Shown piece after piece: positions 25,360 through 34,121 of a stretch of 64,000 nt of DNA. Origin of the DNA: Amphibacillus sp. MSJ-3 (GTDB lineage Bacteria > Bacillota > Bacilli > Bacillales > Amphibacillaceae); contig NZ_JAHLQM010000002.1 of assembly GCF_018919165.1 (NCBI RefSeq), positions 1 to 64,000 on the forward strand, given 5' to 3'. Both the position numbers and the translations under genes were made by a program. How positions within the stretch are numbered: the first letter of the stretch is position 1; each line of letters begins with the position of its first letter. The notes beneath the pieces are model-generated. The model worked only from the letters and a program-made list of their open reading frames with translations. It was not told the origin of the DNA and made no database searches.

Positions 25360-26535
25360 TCACGATAAACTATTGATAAATAATCTAACAATATCCGTAC
25401 CCGCAGCAAGTGTACCTAAAGAACTGCCCAGGTTCGCTAGTAAGATAACTAGCAACACACGGGTTACTTTATTATGCCAAAAACCTTTAACCGAGTATAC
25501 ATCCTCATTTAATTGCTCAAAGTCACTCACTTGTGGTTTATTAAAATAAGCTTGGACAAAACCTGCAAAAAAGCCTGCTGCCATAAATGGATTTAACGAC
25601 GTGATCGGTGCAGCAATAAAGGCAGTTAAAATAGCTAGTGGGTGACCAAAAGCAGCCAATGTCCCTAAAGCTGATAGAGAGCCATTCCATAACAACCAGC
25701 TTTGCATTTGCCTCCAACCGGCTACCGGATTTAAGAGAAAAGTAGCGATAATCAAGGTTACGATCGCAATCGGAATCAACCAGCCGATCCGTTTCGGCCA
25801 TTTTGACTTTTCGGGTACTTTCGTTAACTGACTTAAATCGTGGTCTTTTCCTATCTCTTTTGTAATACCTGGAATATGAGCGGCCCCAAGAACGGCAACT
25901 ACTTTCTGACCCGGGGCATGCTTAATCTTTTCTGCTAAATATTGATCTCTTTCATCGACAAGTGGCTTTTTCAGACGTGGAAAATATTCAGTAAACTCAC
26001 TTAGAATTGCATCAATCGAATCTTGATTCTTCATCTTCTCCAATTCTTCTTCAGTTATCGACTCATTCGAGAAGATACTTGCAATGACTTGCGATAGTAA
26101 CATCATCTTGCCTTTGAAACCAACCGCACTCCATATTCTTGAAAATGTAATCTGAATATTACGATCAGCAAGGACGAGCTTTGCACCATTTTCCTCCGCC
26201 GATTTAATCCCTTGTAACATTTCTTGCCCTGCTTCAATATTAAATTGTTTAGCAATTCTCTTTTGAAAAGATGAAATGGCAAGATTCATTAATAGTAAAG
26301 TCGCTTTTTTATCTTTGATAATTTTAAAAATATCAGTATCCTTCCATCTATTACCGTCCATCATCGCTTGATAGCGTTGCTTATCCAACTCAATACAAAC
26401 TGAATCTGGTTGTTCTCGGTCAATGACTTCTTTGACCTCTTCTGCACTATGTTTAGAAACATGTGCAGTCCCAATTAAAATATATTCTTTACCATCTTGC
26501 TCAATTCTCGTAATATTACTTTCCTGTTCTATCAT
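25360..26535 (-). CDS. TraB/PrgY family membrane protein
   Basis: This 391-residue protein belongs to the TraB family, which includes the enterococcal pheromone-shutdown proteins PrgY/TraB and archaeal and eukaryotic relatives. The N-terminal domain has the paired signatures GTAHVSKHS (22-30), CIELDKQRYQAM and VLGAAHIPGI (about 216). The C-terminal third (about 250-390) holds four membrane segments. The fold resembles Tiki-like metalloproteases, so a role in degrading peptides at the membrane is plausible. No pheromone or plasmid genes are near. The start ATG at 26535 has GAAGG upstream. The gene is monocistronic. Confidence 0.85.
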   Translation of the reverse strand: MIEQESNITRIEQDGKEYILIGTAHVSKHSAEEVKEVIDREQPDSVCIELDKQRYQAMMDGNRWKDTDIFKIIKDKKATLLLMNLAISSFQKRIAKQFNIEAGQEMLQGIKSAEENGAKLVLADRNIQITFSRIWSAVGFKGKMMLLSQVIASIFSNESITEEELEKMKNQDSIDAILSEFTEYFPRLKKPLVDERDQYLAEKIKHAPGQKVVAVLGAAHIPGITKEIGKDHDLSQLTKVPEKSKWPKRIGWLIPIAIVTLIIATFLLNPVAGWRQMQSWLLWNGSLSALGTLAAFGHPLAILTAFIAAPITSLNPFMAAGFFAGFVQAYFNKPQVSDFEQLNEDVYSVKGFWHNKVTRVLLVILLANLGSSLGTLAAGTDIVRLFINSLS

Positions 26536-26766
26536 CTAACGACCTTCTTTCAAAAATTCTCTATCTCACAGTATAACGTATTTAGAAACGAAAAAGAATT
26601 TTTGTGTGTGAGATTAAAAAAACTTCTGTTCATTAAAAGCAAGCGGATAAATATTATCATCAAATCAGACTTTACTAAATTTGATCGTTTTTATATATCC
26701 TATTAATTTTATCTGAATTATATGTTATAATGATTGAACAAAGTAGAATAACAAGGAGTTGCAACA
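26536..26766 (+). promoter_or_regulatory. Intergenic region with promoter for the small peptide gene
   Basis: An extended-looking -10 box GTTATAATG lies near 26724-26732, and AAGGAG lies before the ATG at 26767. No clear -35 is visible in the AT-rich upstream sequence. Nothing else was recognised here. Confidence 0.45.
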
Positions 26767-26844
26767 ATGAAGGATATCCCTATTATTGATCTACGAAGCT
26801 GTTTGCTAATTATCGCAATTATTATTGGTTTAATAATCATTTAA
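26767..26844 (+). CDS. 25-residue hydrophobic membrane peptide
   Basis: This short gene reads MKDIPIIDLRSCLL followed by eleven almost purely aliphatic residues (Ile, Ala, Gly, Leu). It forms one membrane-spanning helix with a charged N-terminus and no C-terminal tail. Support for expression is contextual: TATAAT about 37 bases upstream, AAGGAG eight bases before the ATG, and a hairpin directly after the stop (26855-26885). Size and composition resemble small membrane regulators or type I toxin peptides, but I recognise no named family and see no obvious antisense RNA. It could be a spurious frame. Confidence 0.45.
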   Translation: MKDIPIIDLRSCLLIIAIIIGLIII

Positions 26845-26854
26845 TTAAATTTAA

Positions 26855-26885
26855 GAGATGACATCCTTTATAAGGATACCATCTC
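26855..26885. terminator. Bidirectional hairpin between peptide and GH13 genes
   Basis: GAGATG (26855-26860) pairs with CATCTC (26880-26885), and inner ATCCTT pairs with AAGGAT. It lies between convergent genes; T-rich tails on either side are weak. Confidence 0.6.
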
Positions 26886-26891
26886 AAGTAA

Positions 26892-28655
26892 TTAGTGACT
26901 TTCTATACAATAACATTGGTAGCCATATGCGCCCAATTCAACATGTCCACTTTCATCTAACATGGAGCCTTGATCATGAAATAAAGGCTGATACTGTTTA
27001 TCTGCAAGCCCTGGAACATAAATTCGTTGACTTTTTTCTTTATTATTGATCACAAAAATAAATTGCTTGTTGGAATCTTGCTTTTGATAAACAAGGCTAT
27101 TCTTTTCCTCATCAATCTGAATAAAATCAAAACTTCCTCGTCCACCAAAAGCCGGATTTTCCTTACGTAAACGAATCAATTGCTGAACAAAATTAAATAA
27201 GTCTAAATCTTGTTTGCTGTGATCCCACTCCATACATGCCCGACTCTCCGGTTCTTCTCCTCCAACCATTCCTATTTCATCACCGTAATATAAACATGGT
27301 GACCCAATAAAAGATAATTGAAACAGATACATTAATCGAACACTAGCTTTATTTTCATTAGCCAGTGTAGCAATCCTAGCTGTATCATGACTATCTAATA
27401 GATTAAACATAACTTCATGAACATTCATCGGATACATATGCAACAAATTGATGATTTGATCATGAAATTGCTGAACTTGAATTTTCTTGGTACCAAAGAA
27501 ATCAACGACACTATCAGTAAAAGGGTAATTCATCACTGCATCAAATTGATCACCCTGTAACCACTTCATTGAATCATGCCAGATTTCACCTAAAATATAA
27601 ACATCAGGCTTCACCTGTCTAACTTCATTTCGAAAAGCACGCCAAAATGCATGGTCTACTTCATTAGCGACATCAAGTCTCCAGCCATCAATATCAAACT
27701 CTTCAATCCAATAACGGGCAGCTTTTAGTAAATATGCTTTTACTTCTGGATTAGCAGTATTCAATTTTGGCATACTACCGACATAACCAAACGCATCATA
27801 ATTTGGTCGTGGATCTGTCTTCACAGGGAAATCCCAAATATGGAACCAATCCTTATATTTTGATGCTTCACCTTTTTCCAGAACATCTTGAAATGGTGCA
27901 AAATAATAACCACTATGATTGAATACAGCATCAAGCATAACCCGAATTCCTTTTTCATGGCACAGTTGAACAAGCCTTTTGAAAGTTTCCTTATCACCGA
28001 ATTGAGGGTCAATTTCAAAGTAATCAATTGTATCGTATTTATGATTTGACCCTGCTTTAAAAATAGGGGTAAAGTATATACCCGTCACGCCTAAGTCAAT
28101 TAGATAGTCCAAGTGATCGATCACCCCTTGGAAGTCGCCACCGAAATAATTAGTAGGGGTTGGATCGTGTTTTCCCCAAGCTAATGTACCTTTCGGATTG
28201 ATGGATGGATCGCCATTCGCAAATCGCTCAGGGAAAATCTGATACCAAACTGTATCCTTAACCCACTCAGGTGCTGTAAAGGTGTCGACCTCATGCAGGT
28301 AAGGGAAACAAAAGTAACTTCCTATGACATTCGGTTGTTCTTTAAAGTATCCACGTTCTGTAAAATAAATGACTTCACCATTTGTAGACTCACAACGAAA
28401 ACCATAGCGTAGTCGGCGGTATGGCGGCTCAATCGCAACTTTCCAATAATCTAATGAATTGGTCACACCAGACTTTGTCATCTCTTTCTTTTTATAATCC
28501 CATCGTTCCCCAGTAAAATCATAGGGATCTCCATAAATCAGTTGAACACTTTTTAAATCATTTCTCTTAGACTGCAACATAATGTGAAGTGTTTTGTTAT
28601 TATAACTATAGGCATACTGATTAACTGGTTTGTGATAAATAGCTTCTTTAATCAA
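26892..28655 (-). CDS. GH13_20 neopullulanase/cyclomaltodextrinase/maltogenic amylase
   Basis: This 587-residue cytoplasmic enzyme hydrolyses cyclodextrins, pullulan or maltodextrins. An N-terminal CBM34-like domain (1-120) precedes the GH13 barrel. The barrel has TPIF, DAVFNHSG (242-249), DGWRLDV with nucleophile Asp328, LGEIW with acid/base Glu357 and LLDSHDT with Asp424. The extra N-terminal domain and VFNHSGYYF sequence place it in subfamily 20. The start is TTG at 28655 with AGGGAGG seven bases upstream. Its promoter overlaps a cre site and a perfect LacI-type operator, and a MalR-like regulator is divergent, so maltodextrin induction is expected. No maltodextrin transporter is in the window. 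Confidence 0.92.
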   Translation of the reverse strand: MIKEAIYHKPVNQYAYSYNNKTLHIMLQSKRNDLKSVQLIYGDPYDFTGERWDYKKKEMTKSGVTNSLDYWKVAIEPPYRRLRYGFRCESTNGEVIYFTERGYFKEQPNVIGSYFCFPYLHEVDTFTAPEWVKDTVWYQIFPERFANGDPSINPKGTLAWGKHDPTPTNYFGGDFQGVIDHLDYLIDLGVTGIYFTPIFKAGSNHKYDTIDYFEIDPQFGDKETFKRLVQLCHEKGIRVMLDAVFNHSGYYFAPFQDVLEKGEASKYKDWFHIWDFPVKTDPRPNYDAFGYVGSMPKLNTANPEVKAYLLKAARYWIEEFDIDGWRLDVANEVDHAFWRAFRNEVRQVKPDVYILGEIWHDSMKWLQGDQFDAVMNYPFTDSVVDFFGTKKIQVQQFHDQIINLLHMYPMNVHEVMFNLLDSHDTARIATLANENKASVRLMYLFQLSFIGSPCLYYGDEIGMVGGEEPESRACMEWDHSKQDLDLFNFVQQLIRLRKENPAFGGRGSFDFIQIDEEKNSLVYQKQDSNKQFIFVINNKEKSQRIYVPGLADKQYQPLFHDQGSMLDESGHVELGAYGYQCYCIESH

Positions 28656-29217
28656 TTAGATTCCTCCCTTTTTCCCCAAATGCAATCGATTGCATCGAGG
28701 TTCAAAATTTTTTGGTTGTTTATCTGATAAATAAAATGACTAAACTAAATATAAACGTTTTCACAAAATTGGTCAATCCTATTAGGCAAAATCATAATTC
28801 TTGATTATCTTATTTTAATATAATTGAATATCATATATAATAATTATAAACATTGTTAAACAGACGTCAACCGCTTGCATTTAGTAAATTTTTATTAGGG
28901 AGATCAATTTATCCTTAACTGATGAGACTGGGTCTGAAACCGTGATCATTCTTTTATACTTAAAGATTTGCAGTTACTCGTCACATCGGAAATATTTGTT
29001 AGTTGAACTAAGCGGACTTTTACTGACTGCTGCGCCACTTATAATCCAATGGTTTCTCCTATGTGATTGAAGCGGGGTCATACAGTCATTTAAGGTTGCG
29101 GAAAAAAGTTTAAGCTTCTTCCCAATGGTTCGTATGGTTAACATAGAATGGTTTCGTCTACAGCATCAATATTTATTAAAAAGATGCGCTATATTAATTA
29201 TAAAGGATGAAGGTATT
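28656..29217. promoter_or_regulatory. Divergent control region of GH13_20 and malR-like genes
   Basis: On the minus strand TTGACC (28771-28776) and TATATT (28748-28753) have a 17-bp spacer. TGAAAACGTTTATA (28750-28763, minus) matches cre at 13 of 14 and overlaps the promoter. Downstream, ATGCAATCGATTGCAT (28680-28695) is a perfect 16-bp palindrome with the central CG typical of LacI/MalR operators. A related site, TCAACCGCTTGCAT, lies at 28867-28880. From about 28927 to 29103 there is a plus-orientation composite repeat (GACTGGG..., CAGTTACTCGTC, then the CTGACTGC/ATACAGTCATTTAA dyad). Confidence 0.8.
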
Positions 29218-30237
29218 ATGGCTGTTACAATTAAAGATGTTGCTAAGAGAGCAAACGTTGCTCCATCAACTGTTTCTCGTGTTATCTCTGATAGCCCCCG
29301 AATTAGTGTGGCTACAAAAAAGCGTGTTAGGAAAGCAATGGAAGAGTTAGGTTACCACCCAAATGTGAACGCACGGAATTTAGCCGTTCGGTCTTCACAG
29401 GCAATTGGTGTCATCATGCCATCATCTGCAGAAACCGCCTTGCAAAATCCCTTTTTCCCTGAAGTGTTACGCGGGATTGGTAGTATGGCTCATGAAACTG
29501 AATATTCACTTTATGTTTCCACCGGGGGGAATGAAGTACAATCATTCGAAGAAGTTAAACGAATGGTTTATGGAAACCGCGTCGATGGAATTATTATGCT
29601 CTATTCACGAGAAGACGACCCAATCATGAATTTTTTAATGAAAGAAAAATTCCCCTTTGTCGTTGTTGGAAAGCCTTCAGAGTATGAGAGCCAGATTACT
29701 TATGTGGATAATGATAACGTCCAAGCAAGTAAAGAACTTACAGGACACTTAATTGAATTTGGTCATCGGCAAATTGCTTTTCTCGGTGGGACAACAGATC
29801 TCGTTGTCTCGATGGATCGCCTAGAAGGATATAAACAAGCATTACAAGCTGCAAATATTCCAATCAAAGATGAATTTATTATTCATGATGAATTTTCACG
29901 TTCAAGTGGTCGAAAAGCAGTTGAACATCTCTTTTCACTTAAAAAGTCTCCAACTGCTATGGTCATTACGGACGATTTAATGAGTCTTGGTGTCATTGGT
30001 ATGCTTGAAGAAATTGGTTTAGATTGTCCTGAAGATGTCTCGATTACAAGTTTCAACAATCTTTATTTATCTGAAATTACTAGTCCACCATTAACAACAG
30101 TAGATATTCAAATCTATAAACTAGGTATTCAAAGTGCTAAATGCTTAATTGAACAATTAAAGACAAAAGATGAACCCGCAAAGCGTTTAATCGTTCCCCA
30201 TGCAATTAAATACCGGAACTCAACCCGGAAAATTTAA
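29218..30237 (+). CDS. malR: LacI-family regulator, MalR-like
   Basis: This 339-residue regulator has the N-terminal LacI helix-turn-helix (VTIKDVAKRANVAPSTVSRVISDSPRIS, residues 3-30) with hinge helix and a periplasmic-binding-protein-like effector domain (about 60-335; IGVIMPSS, DGIIMLYS, GHRQIAFLGG). The ATG at 29218 follows AAAGGATGAAGG. The open frame extends upstream through repeat sequence and is rejected there. It is divergent from the GH13_20 amylase, whose promoter carries a perfect LacI-type palindrome. I therefore infer a maltose/maltodextrin regulator; the effector is not readable from sequence. Confidence 0.8.
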   Translation: MAVTIKDVAKRANVAPSTVSRVISDSPRISVATKKRVRKAMEELGYHPNVNARNLAVRSSQAIGVIMPSSAETALQNPFFPEVLRGIGSMAHETEYSLYVSTGGNEVQSFEEVKRMVYGNRVDGIIMLYSREDDPIMNFLMKEKFPFVVVGKPSEYESQITYVDNDNVQASKELTGHLIEFGHRQIAFLGGTTDLVVSMDRLEGYKQALQAANIPIKDEFIIHDEFSRSSGRKAVEHLFSLKKSPTAMVITDDLMSLGVIGMLEEIGLDCPEDVSITSFNNLYLSEITSPPLTTVDIQIYKLGIQSAKCLIEQLKTKDEPAKRLIVPHAIKYRNSTRKI

Positions 30238-30280
30238 TTAGTAAATGAAGGGGTTGGGACATAAGGAGTCTCACTGAGTA

Positions 30281-30325
30281 AAAAATGGTTCTATTTACGG
30301 TTTTTTCGTAAATAGAACCATTTTC
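30281..30325 (+). terminator. Terminator after malR-like gene, within repeat
   Basis: ATGGTTCTATTTACG (30285-30299) pairs perfectly with CGTAAATAGAACCAT (30307-30321), followed by TTTCATTTT. It is part of the TGGGACA-ended repeat. Confidence 0.75.
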
Positions 30326-30707
30326 ATTTTGTAGTGGTTTGAATGCTTTGGAGTCTTAGAGTTATTAGTCGTGAATTACCTTAAGTTCACAGCCAATAAC
30401 GCAAATCCTAGTTCATTGTGTACTTTGGATTTACCCCTTTTTTTATTAAAAAAGTCAATTTATGATCCATTATCAGGAGCGCCCAGCCAATGATTAGAAC
30501 GTCGGGTGGCGACTTCTGTGAGAAAAGTGCGAGTCCGAAAATCCTTATTGTGACACGGTAGTGGAGCAATGAGGAATGTTAGACTAAAACCGCCACGTCC
30601 TATGCGCCCGAGGCCGTACCCGTGGAAAGCGTCCACCCAGAGTGTAAATCACGGAGTGACACCTCAAAAACATTTAAGAGGTGATGATTCTATTTAAATG
30701 ATGATCA

Positions 30708-30748
30708 TAAGAAAAAGGAATCCAGTATCAACTGTATTCCTTTTTCAT
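30708..30748 (-). terminator. Terminator after endo-arabinanase gene, within repeat
   Basis: AAAAAGGAAT and ATTCCTTTTT pair around an imperfect inner stem (CAG/CTG). The minus strand ends in TTTTTCTTATG. It lies about 70 bases past the stop of the arabinanase gene. Confidence 0.7.
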
Positions 30749-30816
30749 TTTAGCTGAGTTTTGTCCCAGCCTCCTTATTTCAATTAAGTCTTATTACAGA
30801 GCAAGGTTACCCTTTA

Positions 30817-33360
30817 TCATTGATATAATTCTTGAATTTCTGTTGCGGATATAGCTCCATCATAGATATAGAGTTCATCCATTAATCCTTTAAATGCAGG
30901 ATCCCAATGATTTACTCCTAGTGCGAAATAAGAGGATCCCTGATCAAAGAGATTTGGAAAATTACTACCTTGAAAATGTACTTCACCATCTATATAAAGC
31001 GTTATCTTGTCACCATCAGCCGTAAGGGCAATATGTGTCCATTCATTTTCATCAATTAATACTTCAGATGATGCATCATACCATTCATCACTTCCAGACC
31101 ACACCATTGTATTTCCTGTGTGACCATATGGAACGATACTTAGCCATTGTTCAGGACTAACCGCCCCAAAAAAGGCAGGTGTATGTTCAGTAAGCTCAGT
31201 CGGGTTTAGCCAAAAGGCAATTGTGTAGGCCTCTTGGTCAATGAGTCCTTCCGGTAATAGAATCCCAGAGTTACCATCAAATTTAGCTGCTTGGCCCTTA
31301 ACACCTTCATCGAAAGTTATTTCTCCACCCTGATTATCTATTTGATCACCAATTACTTCACCATCTTTAAATGAGCCTTGGTCATCTGACAAATCATGAT
31401 CAAATGCATAGTGCGCTATTAAAGCGACTTCCTTATTTCCTAATACATTGAGTTCAAACGTCTTTTCCTTACTCACATCACCATTTGCTATTGTTACGGT
31501 TAAAGTAACCTGTGCATCTTCACCAGTAGGTCTTGTCACTTTTCCATCAACTGAAATAATTGATTCATCTGATGACTGCCATTCAATTGTTGTCCCACCG
31601 AAAGCAGTAATATCTAAGCTAAGATCGTCGGTCACATCATTTTGGTTACCAAGTGATAAATCAGCTTCTACTTTATCAACAATCTCTTCTGATGATAGTG
31701 TTGAACTGTGTGATTGTACTCCCCAAATGGATACACCTTTTTCAGACAATGCTGTAAAAGACATCACGAAGTCTTTTGCTAGCTCATCCCACACTTCAAC
31801 AAAAACACCATCGTAGACGATATCATTGATTGTGATCGCTCCATAATAACCATCATGCTCCCAATTTCCATCAACTGCACCAGTAACAGTACCATCTTCA
31901 TGCAATTCAATTATCTGACTTGCTTTTAAATCCGTACTATTATCTTTACCATGATTGATATATTTATAGTTTCCTACTAATTCATCCGTCTTAATTTGAT
32001 CATTAAGACTTTCACCAGCATAGCGTTTCGGTGCAACAACTGGCCAATCATTCTTATTTAAAAACATTTGATGAATTCGAAGCTCATGCTCTTCACCCCG
32101 ATTTGGAAAACGAGTGTGAAAAACTAAAAATTCCTGATTAGTATCGTTATCTAGGTAAACAGAGTTATGGCCTGACGATAAATAACCTTGTCCTTGCCCC
32201 ATTCCCGGTTCTCCTAACTCCCGTTCAAAAATAAAATTACCAAATAGTTTATTACCGAACTGAGCATTATCTACATCACCAGGAAGTACTGCTGGTTGTT
32301 CGGCAGCATCAAGATAAGGGCCCTCTGGGTTTTCAGAACGAAACTGCCGCATATGATATCCCCCGTCAGCTCCCAACCAGCCATAGGTTACGTATAAATA
32401 GTAGTATCCGTTATCCGGATTGTATTGAACGTAAGGACCTTCGCCTGACTTCCAATATCCACCTGCTATCTTAGTCCCAAAATAACGATCGATCAGACGA
32501 CCATCCTCAGTTTCACCATCTTCTTTGGGATAGATCGCTTCACCTGTTTCTTTGTCTAGCTCCAACAAATATATTCCACCTGACCATGAACCATATGTCA
32601 TCCATAAGCGGCCTTCCTCATCAAAGAAAAGATTCGCATCAATGGCATTGGGATAGTCACGATTATTATATTCACCATCACGGTCAAACCATTTTTCATT
32701 TTTATCATTAATCAAGCCTTGATCAATTAGATCAGCGATATTGGTATTTTCCCACTGTTTGTTTACCTCACTCTTATCATCGTATGCTTCATGGTCAGTA
32801 AATCCTGAATATACCAATGTCTTAACATGTTCATAGGGGCCTTCAATATCCTGTGATACAGCAAAACCAATCGCTGAGCGGATATAAGTTGAGGAAGCAC
32901 TATAGTACATCATAAATGCACCTGTCGTTCCGTCCTCATTAACATAATGCTCATTCCAAAAGATCTCTGGTGCCCAAACAGAAAATCCTCCCTGGCTATC
33001 TGCATCATTTTCCCCTGCCCAAGCAAATGATTCTGCAAGGTTATCCGATAAATCACCATACAAGGCATTATCTGGCGTTGTGTAACCATTGGTAAACACT
33101 GTCCAGTCCATTAAGTCTTCTGATTTTGCCGCTTCAATATGTGAACCGAAAGCATAGTATGAATCATCTACTTTTATAATCGAAGGATCATGTACGGACA
33201 CATTATTAAACTTTGGTTCATCTAAAACTGTCCCTTGCTCATCTCCATCATTTGTATCAGATCCTCCTATTCCCACACCTTTATCATTGTTCCAGACCAC
33301 AATTAAGGCTGCAATTACTAAGATAATGGCACTGATTATACCAAGGTATTTTCTCGACAT
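30817..33360 (-). CDS. Surface-anchored GH43 endo-alpha-1,5-L-arabinanase
   Basis: This 847-residue extracellular enzyme cuts the arabinan backbone. An N-terminal hydrophobic segment (5-23) without a lipobox or obvious cleavage site suggests a signal anchor. The propeller (about 50-450) has Asp58 in SVHDPSI, Asp241 in NAIDANLFF and Glu307 in KSGEGPY, plus the calcium-related SGHNS, as in AbnA/AbnB enzymes. Then come the extra-catalytic beta domain known from AbnB (about 455-555), an Ig-like domain (about 560-640, TTIEWQSSDESIISVDGKVT) and a C-terminal LamG/concanavalin-like domain (about 650-845), perhaps for substrate binding. The start follows AAAGGAG. The promoter carries cre and AraR-like sites. 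Confidence 0.9.
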   Translation of the reverse strand: MSRKYLGIISAIILVIAALIVVWNNDKGVGIGGSDTNDGDEQGTVLDEPKFNNVSVHDPSIIKVDDSYYAFGSHIEAAKSEDLMDWTVFTNGYTTPDNALYGDLSDNLAESFAWAGENDADSQGGFSVWAPEIFWNEHYVNEDGTTGAFMMYYSASSTYIRSAIGFAVSQDIEGPYEHVKTLVYSGFTDHEAYDDKSEVNKQWENTNIADLIDQGLINDKNEKWFDRDGEYNNRDYPNAIDANLFFDEEGRLWMTYGSWSGGIYLLELDKETGEAIYPKEDGETEDGRLIDRYFGTKIAGGYWKSGEGPYVQYNPDNGYYYLYVTYGWLGADGGYHMRQFRSENPEGPYLDAAEQPAVLPGDVDNAQFGNKLFGNFIFERELGEPGMGQGQGYLSSGHNSVYLDNDTNQEFLVFHTRFPNRGEEHELRIHQMFLNKNDWPVVAPKRYAGESLNDQIKTDELVGNYKYINHGKDNSTDLKASQIIELHEDGTVTGAVDGNWEHDGYYGAITINDIVYDGVFVEVWDELAKDFVMSFTALSEKGVSIWGVQSHSSTLSSEEIVDKVEADLSLGNQNDVTDDLSLDITAFGGTTIEWQSSDESIISVDGKVTRPTGEDAQVTLTVTIANGDVSKEKTFELNVLGNKEVALIAHYAFDHDLSDDQGSFKDGEVIGDQIDNQGGEITFDEGVKGQAAKFDGNSGILLPEGLIDQEAYTIAFWLNPTELTEHTPAFFGAVSPEQWLSIVPYGHTGNTMVWSGSDEWYDASSEVLIDENEWTHIALTADGDKITLYIDGEVHFQGSNFPNLFDQGSSYFALGVNHWDPAFKGLMDELYIYDGAISATEIQELYQ

Positions 33361-33374
33361 ATTTTATTCTCCTT

Positions 33375-33431
33375 TGTAAGCGTTTAAAAAACTTGTACTT
33401 ACATTCTATAAACCAAAAGGTAACTTGTCAA
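33375..33431 (-). promoter_or_regulatory. Endo-arabinanase promoter with AraR-like and cre sites
   Basis: On the minus strand TTGACA (33426-33431) and TAGAAT (33403-33408) are separated by exactly 17 bp. ACTTGTACTTACATTC (33391-33406) matches the AraR consensus at 11 of 16 with a 7 of 8 core and would cover the transcription start. TGTAAGCGTTTAAA (33375-33388, plus) matches cre at 13 of 14 and sits next to the ribosome binding site, a road-block position. Confidence 0.75.
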
Positions 33432-33456
33432 TAAGTTTATCGAATTGAATAATCAA

Positions 33457-33488
33457 GAAAAAAAGAGATGAGATATTCTCACCTCTTT
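33457..33488 (-). terminator. Terminator of ytoQ
   Basis: AAAGAGATGAGA (33462-33473) pairs with TCTCACCTCTTT (33477-33488), and the minus strand continues with Ts then C. Confidence 0.8.
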
Positions 33489-33497
33489 CCCCTAGGC

Positions 33498-33938
33498 TTA
33501 TTCATATATATAAGCAACTACATCAAGAGCCTGATCAAGGGTTTCAACGGTAACATTCACTTTATTAGAAAGTTCCTTTAGTGGATGAATCAAAGCTTCA
33601 GGGCGAATTATGATTGTCGGTTTATTCAATGTAATAGCTGTCGAGATATCCATCGCTGTATTCCACTGTCTATATGTTTCACCAAATAATCCAATCACGA
33701 GATCCGCTTTATTCATCAAAACCTCTGTTCTAAAATTATTAACAGCAGAAGCTGCATCATCGCGATAATATGCACTTGGTTGTTTGCCTAATATCTCTTC
33801 ACCAATTCCATCAGAACGATCATGATTAGCTTGTGGACCTACAAAGGTAAGTGGTAAATTCCTTTGTTTAGCCTTTTCGGCTAACTGATCACGCCAATCA
33901 TCATGAATTTGCCCAGCTAGATAAACGATTAACTCCAT
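33498..33938 (-). CDS. ytoQ: YtoQ family protein
   Basis: This 146-residue cytosolic protein starts MELIVYLAGQIHDDWR and contains VGPQANHDRSDGIGEEILG (34-52), then NKADLVIGLFGETYRQWNTAMDI (77-99). That is the nucleoside 2-deoxyribosyltransferase-like fold of the YtoQ family. The AGxIH start and the acidic E/D residues mirror that superfamily's active site, but the biochemical role of YtoQ is not established. It has its own ribosome binding site (AGGAGG) and terminator. Confidence 0.85.
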   Translation of the reverse strand: MELIVYLAGQIHDDWRDQLAEKAKQRNLPLTFVGPQANHDRSDGIGEEILGKQPSAYYRDDAASAVNNFRTEVLMNKADLVIGLFGETYRQWNTAMDISTAITLNKPTIIIRPEALIHPLKELSNKVNVTVETLDQALDVVAYIYE

Positions 33939-34121
33939 ATTATCCTCCTTAAATAATAAATATAATTTGATAGATCACTTTTTTATCATGATTCCCGCTA
34001 AACTTTTCTCTATAAACAAACATGGATACCATGTAAAAAGTAAATCTTCATCCAACGGTTGTTTTCTTCATCTCCCACCGGATCTTAGTGGATCGTCTCT
34101 TTTAAATACAATTTAGTCCCA

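Larger units (their letters stand above)
30238..30816. repeat. Composite repeat bounded by inverted TGGGACA ends
   Basis: GGGGTTGGGACATAA at 30250-30264 and its inverted relative (TTTTGTCCCAGCCTCC, about 30757-30772) bracket the element. Inside the left end a 15-bp perfect hairpin (30285-30299 with 30307-30321) ends in a T-rich tract. The middle (about 30501-30700) matches the widespread Bacillaceae intergenic repeat with GGCGACTTCTGTGAGAAAAG and CCGTGGAAAGCG. The right end contains AAAAAGGAAT / ATTCCTTTTT (about 30711-30745). No protein gene is present. Confidence 0.65.

Noticed and set aside
31448-31816. 122-codon plus-strand frame inside the arabinanase gene
   Set aside because: It is the antisense of a Ser/Asp-rich coding region; no promoter or ribosome binding site.
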